NCBI RefSeq assembly: GCF_001894985.1
Contig: NZ_BCXG01000010.1
Location: 62,001 to 126,000 of the forward strand
Length of the DNA stretch: 64,000 nucleotides
Source of the DNA: Rhodococcus tukisamuensis NBRC 100609
GTDB lineage: Bacteria > Actinomycetota > Actinomycetes > Mycobacteriales > Mycobacteriaceae
Reading direction: 5' to 3'
This document shows, one piece after another, positions 1-8,204 of this stretch. The notes under the pieces were generated by a model, which worked only from the letters and a program-made list of their open reading frames with translations, did no database searches and was not told where the DNA came from. Position numbers and translations under genes: made by a program. Within the stretch, counting starts at the first letter, position 1; the number at the start of each line of letters is the position of its first letter.

Positions 1-143
1 CGGGGTTTGCGGATCAGCTCGCTCAGCAGCGCGCCGTCCTCGGCGACGTCGGCGGCGGCGCTCTGCTGCGCCACCGAACCGCAGGCGAACAGCAGTGCCC
101 CCACGAGCGCGCAGGCGACGGCGAGCAGGGGCAGGTCGGTCAT
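1..143 (-). CDS. DMT-type transporter, N-terminal fragment
   Basis: The ATG is the reverse complement of 141-143 and the frame stays open to the window edge, so only the first 47 residues are present. They form one hydrophobic helix (MTDLPLLAVACALVG...) followed by a small polar stretch (AQQSAA...GALLSELI), which resembles the N-terminus of actinobacterial EamA/DMT-family permeases. The start lies 5 bp after the stop of the helicase gene on the same strand, so the two are probably co-transcribed. The family call is from pattern recognition on a short piece. Confidence 0.55.
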   Translation of the reverse strand, partial: MTDLPLLAVACALVGALLFACGSVAQQSAAADVAEDGALLSELIRKP

Positions 144-148
144 GTCAG

Positions 149-1495
149 TCAGCGTCCTCCGCGGCGCCGATGTCCGGGTGTTGCCGCGCCGGACCCGCGG
201 CGAGATCCGCCGCGGACGGTGGTCGCGCCGGGACGCTGTCGACGCTCGCGCGATCCCGGGCCCCGCGGGGCGGCGGGCGGCGCGGTCACAGGTTCGGCGG
301 CCGGGACGGGGACGCCGCTCGGTGCCGCGGCACCGGTGAGCGCGACGAGCTCGCGGCTGCCGGGGCGGACCTCGACGCCCACCAGGTCGACGCCTGCCTT
401 GCGGGTCAGCCGCGTGACCGCGTCGCGTTCGTCCTCGGTCACCAGGGTCACCACGGTCCCGGACTCGCCGGCCCGGCCGGTGCGCCCCGCGCGGTGCAGG
501 TAGTCCTTGGCCTCGGACGGCGGGTCGACGTGCACCACCAGGGAGATGTCGTCGACGTGGATGCCGCGGGCGGCGACGTCGGTGGCGACGAGCACCGGCG
601 TCTCGCCGTCCGCGAAGGCGGCCAGCGTGCGGGTGCGCAGGTTCTGGGTCTTGCCGCCGTGCAGGGCGCCGGCCACCACCCCGACCGACCGCAGCTGCTC
701 GGCGACCTCGTCCACGCCCTCCTTGGTGCGCACGAACATGATCGTCCGGCCGGTGCGGGAGGCGATCTCCGCGACCACGGCCTGCTTGTCGGCGCGGGCG
801 ACGAAGAGCATGTGGTGTTCGGTGGTGGCGACGGGGGCGACCGCCGACGCGGTGGAGTGCAGCACCGGCTCGCGCAGGTACCGGCGGACCAGTTCGTCCA
901 CCTCGCCGTCGAGGGTGGCCGAGAACAGCAGGCGCTGACCGTCTTTCGCGGTCCGGTCCAGCAGCGTGGTGACCTGGGGGAGGAAGCCGATGGCGGCCAT
1001 GTGGTCGGCCTCGTCGACGGTGGTCACCCGCACGTCCTCGAGCGACACGGCGCCCTGGTCGAGAAGGTCGGCCAGCCGGCCCGGGGTGGCGACCAGCAGG
1101 TCCACCCCGCGGGCGAGGCGCTCGGCCTGCTTCTTGGTGGGCACCCCGCCGAACACACAGGCCAGCCGCAGCCCGAGCGCGAGCGCCGACTCGTCGAGCG
1201 CCTTCTCGATCTGCGCGGCCAACTCGCGGGTCGGCGCGAGGACCAGCCCACGGGGACGCTTCGGCTTGCTGGGGGCGCCGGCGAGCCGGACCAGCATCGG
1301 CAGGCCGAACGCCAGCGTCTTGCCGGAACCAGTGGGGCCGCGGCCGAGCACGTCGCGGCCGGCGAGCACGTCGGGGATCGCCGCGGTCTGGATGGGGAAG
1401 GGCGCGGTGATCTTCTCCCGGTTCAGTGACTGCACCAGCAGCGGCGGCAGGCCGAGGTCGGCGAATGTGGGCCCGGTCGTGGCGGGAGTGGACAT
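149..1495 (-). CDS. DEAD-box ATP-dependent RNA helicase
   Basis: This 448-aa cytoplasmic helicase should unwind RNA duplexes using ATP. All core motifs are visible: Q motif around residues 11-36, Walker A GPTGSGKT at 53-60, PTRELA at 88-93, TPGR at 137-140, DEAD at 161-164, SAT at 192-194 and HRAGRTGR near the C-terminal part of domain 2. The ATG at 1495 is chosen over the longer frame (to 1606) because GGAGG precedes it by about 8 bases and the Q motif follows directly. The C-terminal tail is Ala/Pro/Arg-rich and low-complexity. It is a shorter relative of the helicase at 8205-10187. Confidence 0.93.
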   Translation of the reverse strand: MSTPATTGPTFADLGLPPLLVQSLNREKITAPFPIQTAAIPDVLAGRDVLGRGPTGSGKTLAFGLPMLVRLAGAPSKPKRPRGLVLAPTRELAAQIEKALDESALALGLRLACVFGGVPTKKQAERLARGVDLLVATPGRLADLLDQGAVSLEDVRVTTVDEADHMAAIGFLPQVTTLLDRTAKDGQRLLFSATLDGEVDELVRRYLREPVLHSTASAVAPVATTEHHMLFVARADKQAVVAEIASRTGRTIMFVRTKEGVDEVAEQLRSVGVVAGALHGGKTQNLRTRTLAAFADGETPVLVATDVAARGIHVDDISLVVHVDPPSEAKDYLHRAGRTGRAGESGTVVTLVTEDERDAVTRLTRKAGVDLVGVEVRPGSRELVALTGAAAPSGVPVPAAEPVTAPPAAPRGPGSRERRQRPGATTVRGGSRRGSGAATPGHRRRGGR

Positions 1496-1750
1496 GACGC
1501 GGTTGCCTCCGATGATCTTCTCCGCCCCGCGGCGCCCACACGGATCCGTGCGGCGCACGCCGGGCGCATTCAGTGAGGTTACCGCCCGTCGGGGCAGGGA
1601 CGGCATCCGTCGGTGGGGGTCGGACCCGTCGGCCGGGGGTGGATTTGTTCACCCCGAGGGTGCCTGGTCGCGGTGGCGGGCGGGGCCGACGCTGAGGTGG
1701 TACCGCATCGCGCGGGCAACCCGCCCACCACCGCCACTGGAGGACTTCCG

Positions 1751-1906
1751 ATGGAAACCGGCTACATCCCCGTGCTCGTCCTGCTCGGCATCCTGGTCCT
1801 CGTCGCGGCCGGACGCCTGGTGTGGCATTACCGGACGCGACGGCTCGCGGACCACGAGTACCCCGAGTGGTCGCGGCTGGACACCTTCACCTATCTCGGG
1901 CCGTGA
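1751..1906 (+). CDS. Small single-pass membrane protein
   Basis: A 51-aa protein with a hydrophobic helix (IPVLVLLGILVLVAAG, residues about 5-20), then a basic stretch and a short acidic cytoplasmic tail ending TYLGP. The ATG at 1751 has a perfect GGAGG seven bases upstream, which supports translation; the longer upstream frame has none. It converges tail-to-tail with the methyltransferase at 1908, with one base between the two stops. Function is unknown. The strong ribosome binding site and clean membrane helix make it a real gene more likely than not. Confidence 0.6.
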   Translation: METGYIPVLVLLGILVLVAAGRLVWHYRTRRLADHEYPEWSRLDTFTYLGP

Positions 1907-1907
1907 C

Positions 1908-2732
1908 CTACGGTCGGCGCCCGCCGGCCGGCCTGGTGCCGACCACCACCGTGGCGCCGAGGTCGTCGCAGCGGACCACCTGGGTGGTCAGCCCGCCGCG
2001 GCCGAACGCGTCGACGGTGCGCGCCGACTGACGCTCGCTGGTCTCGATCAGCACGTGACCGCCCGGTGCCAACCACTCGGCGGCGCCCGCCGCCACCCGG
2101 CGCTGGACGTCGAGGCCGTCCGCGCCGCCGTCCAGCGCGACCGTCGGCTCGTGCAGTCGGGCCTCCGGCGGCATCGTCCCGATCGCCTCGGTGGGGACGT
2201 AGGGCGCATTCGCGACCAGGAGGTCGACGCGTCCGCGCAGTTCGGGCGGCAGCGGGTCGTACAGGTCGCCCTCGACGGCGTGGCCGCCGAGCGGACCGAC
2301 GTTGCGGCGGGCGCACTGCGCGGCGGCAGCGTCGATGTCCGCGGCATACAACTCGGCGGTCGCGAGCGCGGCGGCCAGCGCGACCCCGACCGCCCCGGAC
2401 CCGCAGCACAGGTCCACGATCACCGGCCGCGACGGGGCGAGCGCGGCGGCCGCGCGGACGAGCAGTTCGGTGCGCCGGCGGGGCACGAACACCCCGGGGT
2501 CGACGGCCACCCGCAGCCCGCAGAACTCCGCCCAGCCGAGGACGTGTTCGAGGGGTAGCCCGCCGACGCGGCGGTCGACCATCTCGGCGAGATGCTCGGG
2601 GGTCGAGGCGGCGTCGACGAGCAGTCGGGCCTCGTCCTCGGCGAAGACGCAGCCGGCGGAGCGGAGGGTCGAGACGACGGTGGGGAGCGGCGGGACGACG
2701 GCATGGACTGCCGATGACACAGGAGTCGACAT
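1908..2732 (-). CDS. PrmC/HemK-related protein-glutamine methyltransferase
   Basis: A 274-aa SAM-dependent methyltransferase. An N-terminal helical domain (about 1-75) is followed by a Rossmann fold with motif I DLCCGSGAVG (107-116) and the substrate loop NAPY at 175-178. True PrmC, which methylates the GGQ glutamine of release factors, has NPPY. The NAPY variant is typical of the actinobacterial PrmC-related group of unknown substrate, so I do not name it prmC. The start at 2732 is preceded by AAGG; longer upstream frame is not protein-like. It is followed on the opposite strand by the small membrane gene. Confidence 0.85.
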   Translation of the reverse strand: MSTPVSSAVHAVVPPLPTVVSTLRSAGCVFAEDEARLLVDAASTPEHLAEMVDRRVGGLPLEHVLGWAEFCGLRVAVDPGVFVPRRRTELLVRAAAALAPSRPVIVDLCCGSGAVGVALAAALATAELYAADIDAAAAQCARRNVGPLGGHAVEGDLYDPLPPELRGRVDLLVANAPYVPTEAIGTMPPEARLHEPTVALDGGADGLDVQRRVAAGAAEWLAPGGHVLIETSERQSARTVDAFGRGGLTTQVVRCDDLGATVVVGTRPAGGRRP

Positions 2733-3087
2733 GAGGAGCCTTTCGGGGATACCGAACGGGGCTCTCGCGGTCACCTGAGAGGTGTGGACCGTTCTGGAGA
2801 GAGCACCCGACCTGTCATTGCGGTAATGGGTCTCACCTCCTCGGTCGTGTGCCGGTGGCCGGCGGCGCCGGGCGTGTGCTGCGCGGCATCGAAGGACGTT
2901 ACACCCGGGATCGCCGGGTGTCGCCGGGTTTTCGCGGTCGGGTATCGGTGTTGCCAGTCGGAAACGGATGCACCGTCGGGTGGGGGCGCATACCGGTTGC
3001 CGGTGTGTCGCGGCGTCCCGGCGTGCCACACGGTGTCTGATGAACCCGGACGGTGGAGTCATTCACCTTCAGTTGGGAGGACGTGCA
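2733..3087. other. Intergenic region between divergent genes
   Basis: This 355-bp stretch separates the divergent methyltransferase and the unknown pair starting at 3088. It must hold both promoters. I see no convincing gene, RNA or strong hairpin in it. GC content drops locally around 2815-2830 (cattgcggtaatggg). Confidence 0.5.
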
Positions 3088-3546
3088 GTGCGCACCGAGT
3101 TTCGGTTGCCCGGTTACGGCGGCGCGGCGCTGTTCCTGCGCAGTCATGTGGTCCCGCCGCGCACGCTGGCGACCGACGGGCAGAGGCTCGTCTTCGATGT
3201 CGGATTCCTCAGTCCAGACCGGTTCACCTGGTACCTGGCGCGGCCCGCCGGTGACGGCTTCGCCGAACGCCTGGCCACGTTCCTGTTCCGGGCCGCCGCA
3301 GACTTCCACCCGGAGAACTCCCTGCAGACCTTCTCGGACCTGGAGATGGGACTGACGATCTCCGTCCGGACCAGCACCGACTCCCGGGTGGAACTGGAGG
3401 TCACGCTGGTCGAGGAGGCCGCCGCGCCCGTCGACGACTCGGACGGGCTCAACTTCGAGACCAGCCGAGTGGTGCTGGCGAGTTCGGCCCAGGCCGCATC
3501 GGTGCTCGTCGGCGGCAGCGTCGCCGCGTTCGACATGGAGTTCTGA
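3088..3546 (+). CDS. Conserved hypothetical protein (first of an unknown pair)
   Basis: A 152-aa protein starting at GTG 3088, which has GGAGG seven bases upstream; the frame is open further upstream but that part has no ribosome binding site. The sequence alternates strand-like segments (TEFRLPGYGGAALFLRSHVV, RLVFDVGF, GLTISVRTSTDSRVELEVTL) and has no signal peptide, membrane helix or known catalytic motif. This all-beta look resembles small actinobacterial DUF or immunity-type proteins, but I cannot assign a family. The next gene starts 2 bp after its stop, so the two are translated together. Confidence 0.7.
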   Translation: MRTEFRLPGYGGAALFLRSHVVPPRTLATDGQRLVFDVGFLSPDRFTWYLARPAGDGFAERLATFLFRAAADFHPENSLQTFSDLEMGLTISVRTSTDSRVELEVTLVEEAAAPVDDSDGLNFETSRVVLASSAQAASVLVGGSVAAFDMEF

Positions 3547-3548
3547 CG

Positions 3549-4145
3549 ATGGCGCACCTCTTCGAGGTCCTCGGCTTCCCGGACGGCAGTCGGATGACCA
3601 ACGTGTGGAACAACACGTGGGCCGACGAGGCTCGCGGGGACGAGGTGGCGTCGGGGCATTTCGTCGAGCTGGGCGCGGACCAGGACGTGGGCGTCGAGTC
3701 CGACTTCCTGAGCAGTCACCTGCCGTTCAACGTGGCCGGGCTCGGCGGGCTGTTCCCCGACGGCAAGCCCTGGATGTTCGTCATGCAGAAGGCGTCCGCG
3801 GCCGGCACGCCCGGGGTGCTCGGTGAGGTCGACCCGCACGGGGTGCTGCGCGGCTCTCTCGACCGTGCCCTTGCCTTCAATCCCGAGGCCGTCGCGGTGC
3901 ACGAGTTCCGTTGGAGTCACCGGGATCTCGCGACCGTGTACGAGGAAGACGGCGTCCCGCCCGGCTCGGTCGACCGGTGGTCCGTCGCGGACCTGCTTCG
4001 GGGGATCTTGGCGCAGTGCTGCGACGTGCCGCTCTCCGATCTGGTCGCCGGGTATCCCGACTGTGCTTACGGCGATGCGCCGCACCCGTGTGAATTCGAC
4101 GTCTTCGACGACGCGTTCGCGGCGTGGGGGAGGCGGCTGGGCTGA
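3549..4145 (+). CDS. Conserved hypothetical protein (second of an unknown pair)
   Basis: A 198-aa acidic, probably cytoplasmic protein with many Trp and Phe residues and no membrane helix. It begins with MAHLFEVLGFPDGSRMTNVW and has a Cys-containing C-terminal part (QCCDVPLSDL, YPDCAYG). Its ATG lies 2 bp after the stop of the preceding gene, so translational coupling is likely. I do not recognise the family. The tight pairing suggests the two products act together, perhaps as a complex. Confidence 0.7.
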   Translation: MAHLFEVLGFPDGSRMTNVWNNTWADEARGDEVASGHFVELGADQDVGVESDFLSSHLPFNVAGLGGLFPDGKPWMFVMQKASAAGTPGVLGEVDPHGVLRGSLDRALAFNPEAVAVHEFRWSHRDLATVYEEDGVPPGSVDRWSVADLLRGILAQCCDVPLSDLVAGYPDCAYGDAPHPCEFDVFDDAFAAWGRRLG

Positions 4146-4206
4146 GCGGTCGGGCACTGTCCGCCAATCCGTCCCGGCGATCCGCGACGTCTTCTAGCAT
4201 CGCGCA

Positions 4207-5058
4207 ATGGACGTGACGTACGAGGGGACCAAGAGGGAAGTCGCAACCGACCGGGGGGTGCTGCGGTACCACGAGGCGGGGGAGGGACCCCCGTTGATCC
4301 TGTTGCACGGCTCGGGGATCGGCGTCAGTGGCTGGCGAAACTACCGGGGAAACCTGGACGTGTTCGCCGAGCACTTCCACTGCTACATCCTCGAGTTTCC
4401 CGGATTCGGCGTGAGTGATCCCGTCGACGGGCATCCGGTGCTGACGGCGGGCTCGGCGGTGATCCGCTTCATGAACGCGCTGGGCATCGAGTCGGCCGCG
4501 ATGGTCGGGAATTCGATGGGCGGCGTGGTCGGGGTCAACCTGGCCATGAGGAATCCCGAGCGGGTGAGCAGGCTCGTCACGATCGGTGGGGTGGGTCCGA
4601 ACATCTTCAGTCAGAACCCGAGTGAGGGAACGCGGCTGTTGCAGGAGTTCGCGGACAGCCCCGGCCGGGAGAAGTTGGTTCGCTGGCTCGAGTGCATGGT
4701 CTACGACCGTGCCGTGATCACCGAGGAACGGATCGAGGAACGGTGGGAGAGCGCCGCCGACCCGGCGTCCCACAAGACGCTCGCGGCGATGTACGGCTCC
4801 AAGGCATTTGCCGCGCAGCAGCAGGCGATGGCGAATTCGGACGCGCCGCCGTACTGGTCGATGATGCACAAGGTGCAGTGCCCGACTCTGCTGACATGGG
4901 GCCTCGACGACCGCCAGTGCCCGCCGGACATGCCGATGATCCCGATGCGGCTGATGCCCAACGCCGAGCTGCACCTGTTCCCGAACTGCGGACACTGGGT
5001 GATGGTCGAGGCGAAGGAGGCGTTCGAGCGGGTGGCCCTGGAGTTCCTGCTCCGGTGA
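4207..5058 (+). CDS. Alpha/beta hydrolase, meta-cleavage-product hydrolase type
   Basis: A 283-aa hydrolase of the BphD/HsaD/MhpC group, which cleaves C-C bonds in vinylogous ring-fission products or acts as an esterase. The oxyanion-hole HGSG is at 34-37, the nucleophile elbow GNSMGG places Ser103, the acid is most likely Asp235 (WGLDDR), and the catalytic His is His263 (NCGHWV). The length is typical. There is no ring-cleavage dioxygenase nearby, so the natural substrate cannot be inferred. It converges on the enoyl-CoA hydratase gene with 6 bp between stops. Confidence 0.88.
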   Translation: MDVTYEGTKREVATDRGVLRYHEAGEGPPLILLHGSGIGVSGWRNYRGNLDVFAEHFHCYILEFPGFGVSDPVDGHPVLTAGSAVIRFMNALGIESAAMVGNSMGGVVGVNLAMRNPERVSRLVTIGGVGPNIFSQNPSEGTRLLQEFADSPGREKLVRWLECMVYDRAVITEERIEERWESAADPASHKTLAAMYGSKAFAAQQQAMANSDAPPYWSMMHKVQCPTLLTWGLDDRQCPPDMPMIPMRLMPNAELHLFPNCGHWVMVEAKEAFERVALEFLLR

Positions 5059-5064
5059 GTCCGC

Positions 5065-5850
5065 TCACTTCCCCTGCCACACGGGTTTGCGCTTCGCGAG
5101 GAAGGCGCTCATGCCTTCCTGCGCGTCGCAGGTGACGGCGTTGGCGGCCATCGTCTCGCTCATCAGCTTGTAGGCCTCGTCCTGGGGGACGTCGATCTGG
5201 CGGTAGAACGCCTGCTTGCCGATCTGGAGGGTCAGCGGGCTGGCGTCGGAGATCCTCGCGGCCAGCGTTCGGGTCTGCGTGTCCAGTTGGTCGGGTTCGA
5301 CGACGAGGTTGACCAGACCCCAGTCGGCGGCCGTGTGGGCGTCGACGGTCTCCCCGGTGAGCAGCATCTGCATCGCCCGTTTACGGCCGACCGAGCGGCT
5401 GAGCGCGACCATCGGCGTCGAGCAGAACAGTCCGATCCGCACGCCCGGTGTCCCGAACACCGCGGTCGACGCGGCGACCACCAGGTCGCACGACGCCGCC
5501 AGTTGGCAGCCGGCGGCGATCGCCGGACCCTGGACCGCGGCGATCACCGGCTGCGGTATCTGCTGCACGGTGTTCATCATCTCGGTGCACACGTCGAAGA
5601 CCGCCCGCTCGTCGTCGAGGGTGCGGTCGATCATCTCGGACAGGTCGTGGCCGGCGGAGAACACCGGCCCGTCCGCGGTGATCACGACGACTCGCACCGA
5701 CTCGTTCGTGGCGAACTCGCGCAGCGCCGCGGTCACCTGACGCATCGCGGAGGTGGACAACGGGTTTCGCTGCCCGGGACGGCTCAGCGTGACGGTGCCG
5801 ATCCTGGCATCCGTGTCGATCTCGGTCCTGACGGCGTCGTCGTTCACCAT
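5065..5850 (-). CDS. Enoyl-CoA hydratase/isomerase family protein
   Basis: A 261-aa crotonase-fold protein with the oxyanion segment FSAGHDL at 64-70 and the second glycine-rich loop GPAIAAGCQLA near 108-118. The usual catalytic glutamate in FGxPE is replaced: the sequence reads FGTPG at 132-136, and the second Glu position (GLFCST) is also not acidic. Such proteins resemble the ECHDC3-type subgroup, and simple hydratase activity is doubtful. GGAGG lies 7 bases before the ATG at 5850. The gene is divergent from the DUF4262 gene. Confidence 0.85.
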   Translation of the reverse strand: MVNDDAVRTEIDTDARIGTVTLSRPGQRNPLSTSAMRQVTAALREFATNESVRVVVITADGPVFSAGHDLSEMIDRTLDDERAVFDVCTEMMNTVQQIPQPVIAAVQGPAIAAGCQLAASCDLVVAASTAVFGTPGVRIGLFCSTPMVALSRSVGRKRAMQMLLTGETVDAHTAADWGLVNLVVEPDQLDTQTRTLAARISDASPLTLQIGKQAFYRQIDVPQDEAYKLMSETMAANAVTCDAQEGMSAFLAKRKPVWQGK

Positions 5851-5970
5851 GCACCTCCATGTGTCTGCGCACCGCCGACACTACCGCCGGGAGCCGACGG
5901 AGGCGGTGCTCGCCTCGCCGGTTGTCGTGGCGCGGCCGAAACATGTCGGTGGTCGGGTGCACCATGAATC

Positions 5971-5986
5971 TCGAACGTATCTTCGA
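5971..5986. promoter_or_regulatory. Possible LexA (SOS) box
   Basis: TCGAACgtatCTTCGA matches the actinobacterial LexA consensus TCGAAC-N4-GTTCGA at 11 of 12 defined positions. It lies 22 bp before the DUF4262 start codon and in the shared promoter region with the enoyl-CoA hydratase-like gene. A single near-match can occur by chance. Confidence 0.4.
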
Positions 5987-6008
5987 CCGTGGTTCTGGGA
6001 GGACGATC

Positions 6009-6488
6009 ATGTGCGACATCTGCAACGGAAAGACGCCGAGCCAGGTGCGGCGCGACCTCGAGCGCACCATCGAGCAGTACGGATGGGCCCTGCAGTATGT
6101 GGAGTCGGCGGTGGACGAACGCGGGGTGCACCCGGCGTTCTGCTACACGGTGGGATTGACCGCACTGGGGCGCGCCGAGCTGGTGATCACCGGCCGGGTC
6201 GCAGACCAGTCCGTGGAGGTCCTCGACGACCTGGCCGAACGGATATGGGAGGGCAGCGAATTCGTCGCGGGTGAGCGGGTGAGCGCGGGTGGGCTGGACC
6301 TGTGCATGGTGCCGGTCCGCGAATGCGAGGGCTGGCTGCTGACCGCCAAGCGCCTGTACGGCGACGTCACGGCCGTGCAGGCGGTGTGGGCGGACTGTGA
6401 GGGCCGGCTGCCGTGGGAGGGTGCGATCGACTCGACCATCGTCCAGCCCCTGCTGGGTCCGCCGCCGGGTGGCCGGATCGCGTCCTGA
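6009..6488 (+). CDS. DUF4262 domain protein
   Basis: A 159-aa cytoplasmic protein starting MCDICNGKTPSQVRRDLERT. The segment FCYTVGLTALGRAELVITG and the WLLTAKRLYGDVTAVQAVWAD region are characteristic of DUF4262, a family of unknown function. The ATG at 6009 has GGGAGGA directly upstream at good spacing; longer frame upstream has no such signal. The LexA-like site 22 bp upstream could place it under SOS control. It converges with gnd across a strong terminator hairpin. Confidence 0.8.
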   Translation: MCDICNGKTPSQVRRDLERTIEQYGWALQYVESAVDERGVHPAFCYTVGLTALGRAELVITGRVADQSVEVLDDLAERIWEGSEFVAGERVSAGGLDLCMVPVRECEGWLLTAKRLYGDVTAVQAVWADCEGRLPWEGAIDSTIVQPLLGPPPGGRIAS

Positions 6489-6520
6489 GTCGGGCGATTC
6501 GGCCACGGGTGATGCCGGGG

Positions 6521-6552
6521 CCGGGAGCAGCGCCGAGCGGCGCTGCTCCCGG
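6521..6552. terminator. Bidirectional terminator hairpin
   Basis: A perfect 14-bp stem, CCGGGAGCAGCGCC paired with its exact complement at 6539-6552, with a 4-base GAGC loop. It sits between the convergent stops of the DUF4262 gene and gnd and can serve both. No T tract follows, as is common in actinobacteria. Confidence 0.8.
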
Positions 6553-6576
6553 GTACCTCGGACTACGGCGTGGTGA

Positions 6577-8034
6577 CTACGCCTCGACCTCGGAGCGGTC
6601 GCCGCTCCAGAGGGTGTGGAACTTGCCCGGACGATCGGTGCGCTCGTAGGTGTGCGCGCCGAAGAAGTCACGCTGGCCCTGGGTGAGGGCGGCGGGCAGG
6701 CGCTCGGCACGCAGTCCGTCGTAGTACGAGAGGGAGGAGGCGAATCCGGGCACCGGGATGCCCAGCATCGTCGCGGTCGCCACCACCCGGCGCCAGCTGT
6801 CGATGCCGGTCTCGATGGCCTCGCGGAAGTACGGGGCCAGGATCAGGCTCGGCAGGGTCGCGTCGGCGTCGTAGGCCTCCTTGATCCGGTTGAGGAACTG
6901 CGCCCGGATGATGCAGCCGCCACGCCAGATGGTGGCGAGGTCGGCCGGCTTCAGGTCCCAGTTGTACTCGGCGCTGCCGGCGGCGATCTGGTCGAAGCCC
7001 TGGGCGTACGCGACGATCTTCGACGCGTAGAGGGCGGCGCGGATGTCCTCGGTGAACTGGGCGACGTCGGTCGGCTTGTCGCCGAGGGTGCCGGCCGCCA
7101 GGCCCTGCGCCTGGGCGGCCGCACGCTGGGTCCGCGAACCGGACAGCGCGCGGGCGAAGACGGCCTCGGCGATGCCGGTGACCGGGACACCCAGGTCGAG
7201 CGCGGACTTGACCGTCCAGCGGCCGGTGCCCTTCTGCTCGGCGGCGTCGACGATCACGTCCACCAGCGGCTGACCGGTCTTGGCGTCCTTCTGACGGAGC
7301 ACCTCGGCGGTGATCTCGATCAGGTAGGACTCGAGGGTCCCGGCGTTCCACTCGGTGAACACGTCGGCGACCTGGCCGGCGTCGAGGCCCAGCGCGTCGC
7401 GGAAGAGGTTGTAGGCCTCGCCGATGAGCTGCATGTCGGCGTACTCGATGCCGTTGTGCACCATCTTGACGAAGTGCCCGGCGCCGTCGGGGCCGATGTG
7501 GGTGCAGCAGGGGGTGCCGTCGACGACCGCGGCCACCGACTCGAGCAGCGGCCCGAGGGACTCGTAGGACTCCTTCGGTCCGCCCGGCATGATCGACGGG
7601 CCGTTGAGCGCGCCCTCCTCGCCGCCCGAGATGCCGGCGCCGACGAAGTGCAGGCCGCGCTCGCGCAGCGACGCCTCGCGTCGAATCGTGTCCGTGTACA
7701 AGGCGTTTCCGCCGTCGATGATGATGTCGCCGGTCTCCATCGCGGCGGCCAGCTCCTCGATCACCGCGTCGGTGGCCTCGCCGGCCTTGACCATGATGAG
7801 CACGCGGCGCGGCTTCTGCAGCGCGGCGACGAACTCCTCGACGGTCTCGGTGCGGACGAAGTCGCCGTCGCCGCCGTGTTCGGCGATCAGCGCGTCGGTC
7901 TTGGCGACGCTGCGGTTGTGCAGTGCCACCGTGTGGCCGTGACGGGCGAAGTTGCGGGCGATGTTGGAGCCCATCACCGCGAGTCCGGTGACGCCGATCT
8001 GGGCGCGGGCTGTCGAGGAGTTGTTGTCGGTCAT
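6577..8034 (-). CDS. gnd: 6-phosphogluconate dehydrogenase (decarboxylating)
   Basis: A 485-aa cytosolic pentose phosphate enzyme converting 6-phosphogluconate and NADP+ to ribulose 5-phosphate, CO2 and NADPH. It has an N-terminal Rossmann motif (GLAVMGSNIARN, 17-28), the family signature GISGGEEGALNGPSIMPGG around 134-152, and the catalytic segment with Lys190, Asn194 and Glu197 (VKMVHNGIEY). The long homodimer type (about 470-485 aa) is matched in length. It stands alone, closed by the hairpin at 6521-6552. Confidence 0.96.
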   Translation of the reverse strand: MTDNNSSTARAQIGVTGLAVMGSNIARNFARHGHTVALHNRSVAKTDALIAEHGGDGDFVRTETVEEFVAALQKPRRVLIMVKAGEATDAVIEELAAAMETGDIIIDGGNALYTDTIRREASLRERGLHFVGAGISGGEEGALNGPSIMPGGPKESYESLGPLLESVAAVVDGTPCCTHIGPDGAGHFVKMVHNGIEYADMQLIGEAYNLFRDALGLDAGQVADVFTEWNAGTLESYLIEITAEVLRQKDAKTGQPLVDVIVDAAEQKGTGRWTVKSALDLGVPVTGIAEAVFARALSGSRTQRAAAQAQGLAAGTLGDKPTDVAQFTEDIRAALYASKIVAYAQGFDQIAAGSAEYNWDLKPADLATIWRGGCIIRAQFLNRIKEAYDADATLPSLILAPYFREAIETGIDSWRRVVATATMLGIPVPGFASSLSYYDGLRAERLPAALTQGQRDFFGAHTYERTDRPGKFHTLWSGDRSEVEA

Positions 8035-8136
8035 GGGCTACAGCTTTCCCTGCCCGTCGCGTGAACGAAAGTTGAGGTCTCGTCGTGTGAAATGCACGGG
8101 CCGCTCACGCGTGTGGTGGACGGCGCCCACACACGC

Positions 8137-8177
8137 GACAGCGCCGCCGCCTGCACTGGGCAGACGGCGGCGCTGTC
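8137..8177 (-). terminator. Terminator hairpin after the repeat-tailed helicase
   Basis: A perfect 13-bp stem (GACAGCGCCGCCG at 8137-8149, complement at 8165-8177) with a 15-base loop, starting 28 bp after the helicase stop on the minus strand. It separates that gene from the gnd promoter. No T tract is present. Confidence 0.7.
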
Positions 8178-8204
8178 GGTGTTGGTTGAAGTCAGGCTTC
8201 GGGG

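Noticed and set aside
2784-3040. Several short frames on both strands upstream of 3088
   Set aside because: None has a ribosome binding site or natural composition; the region is better explained as a divergent promoter region.
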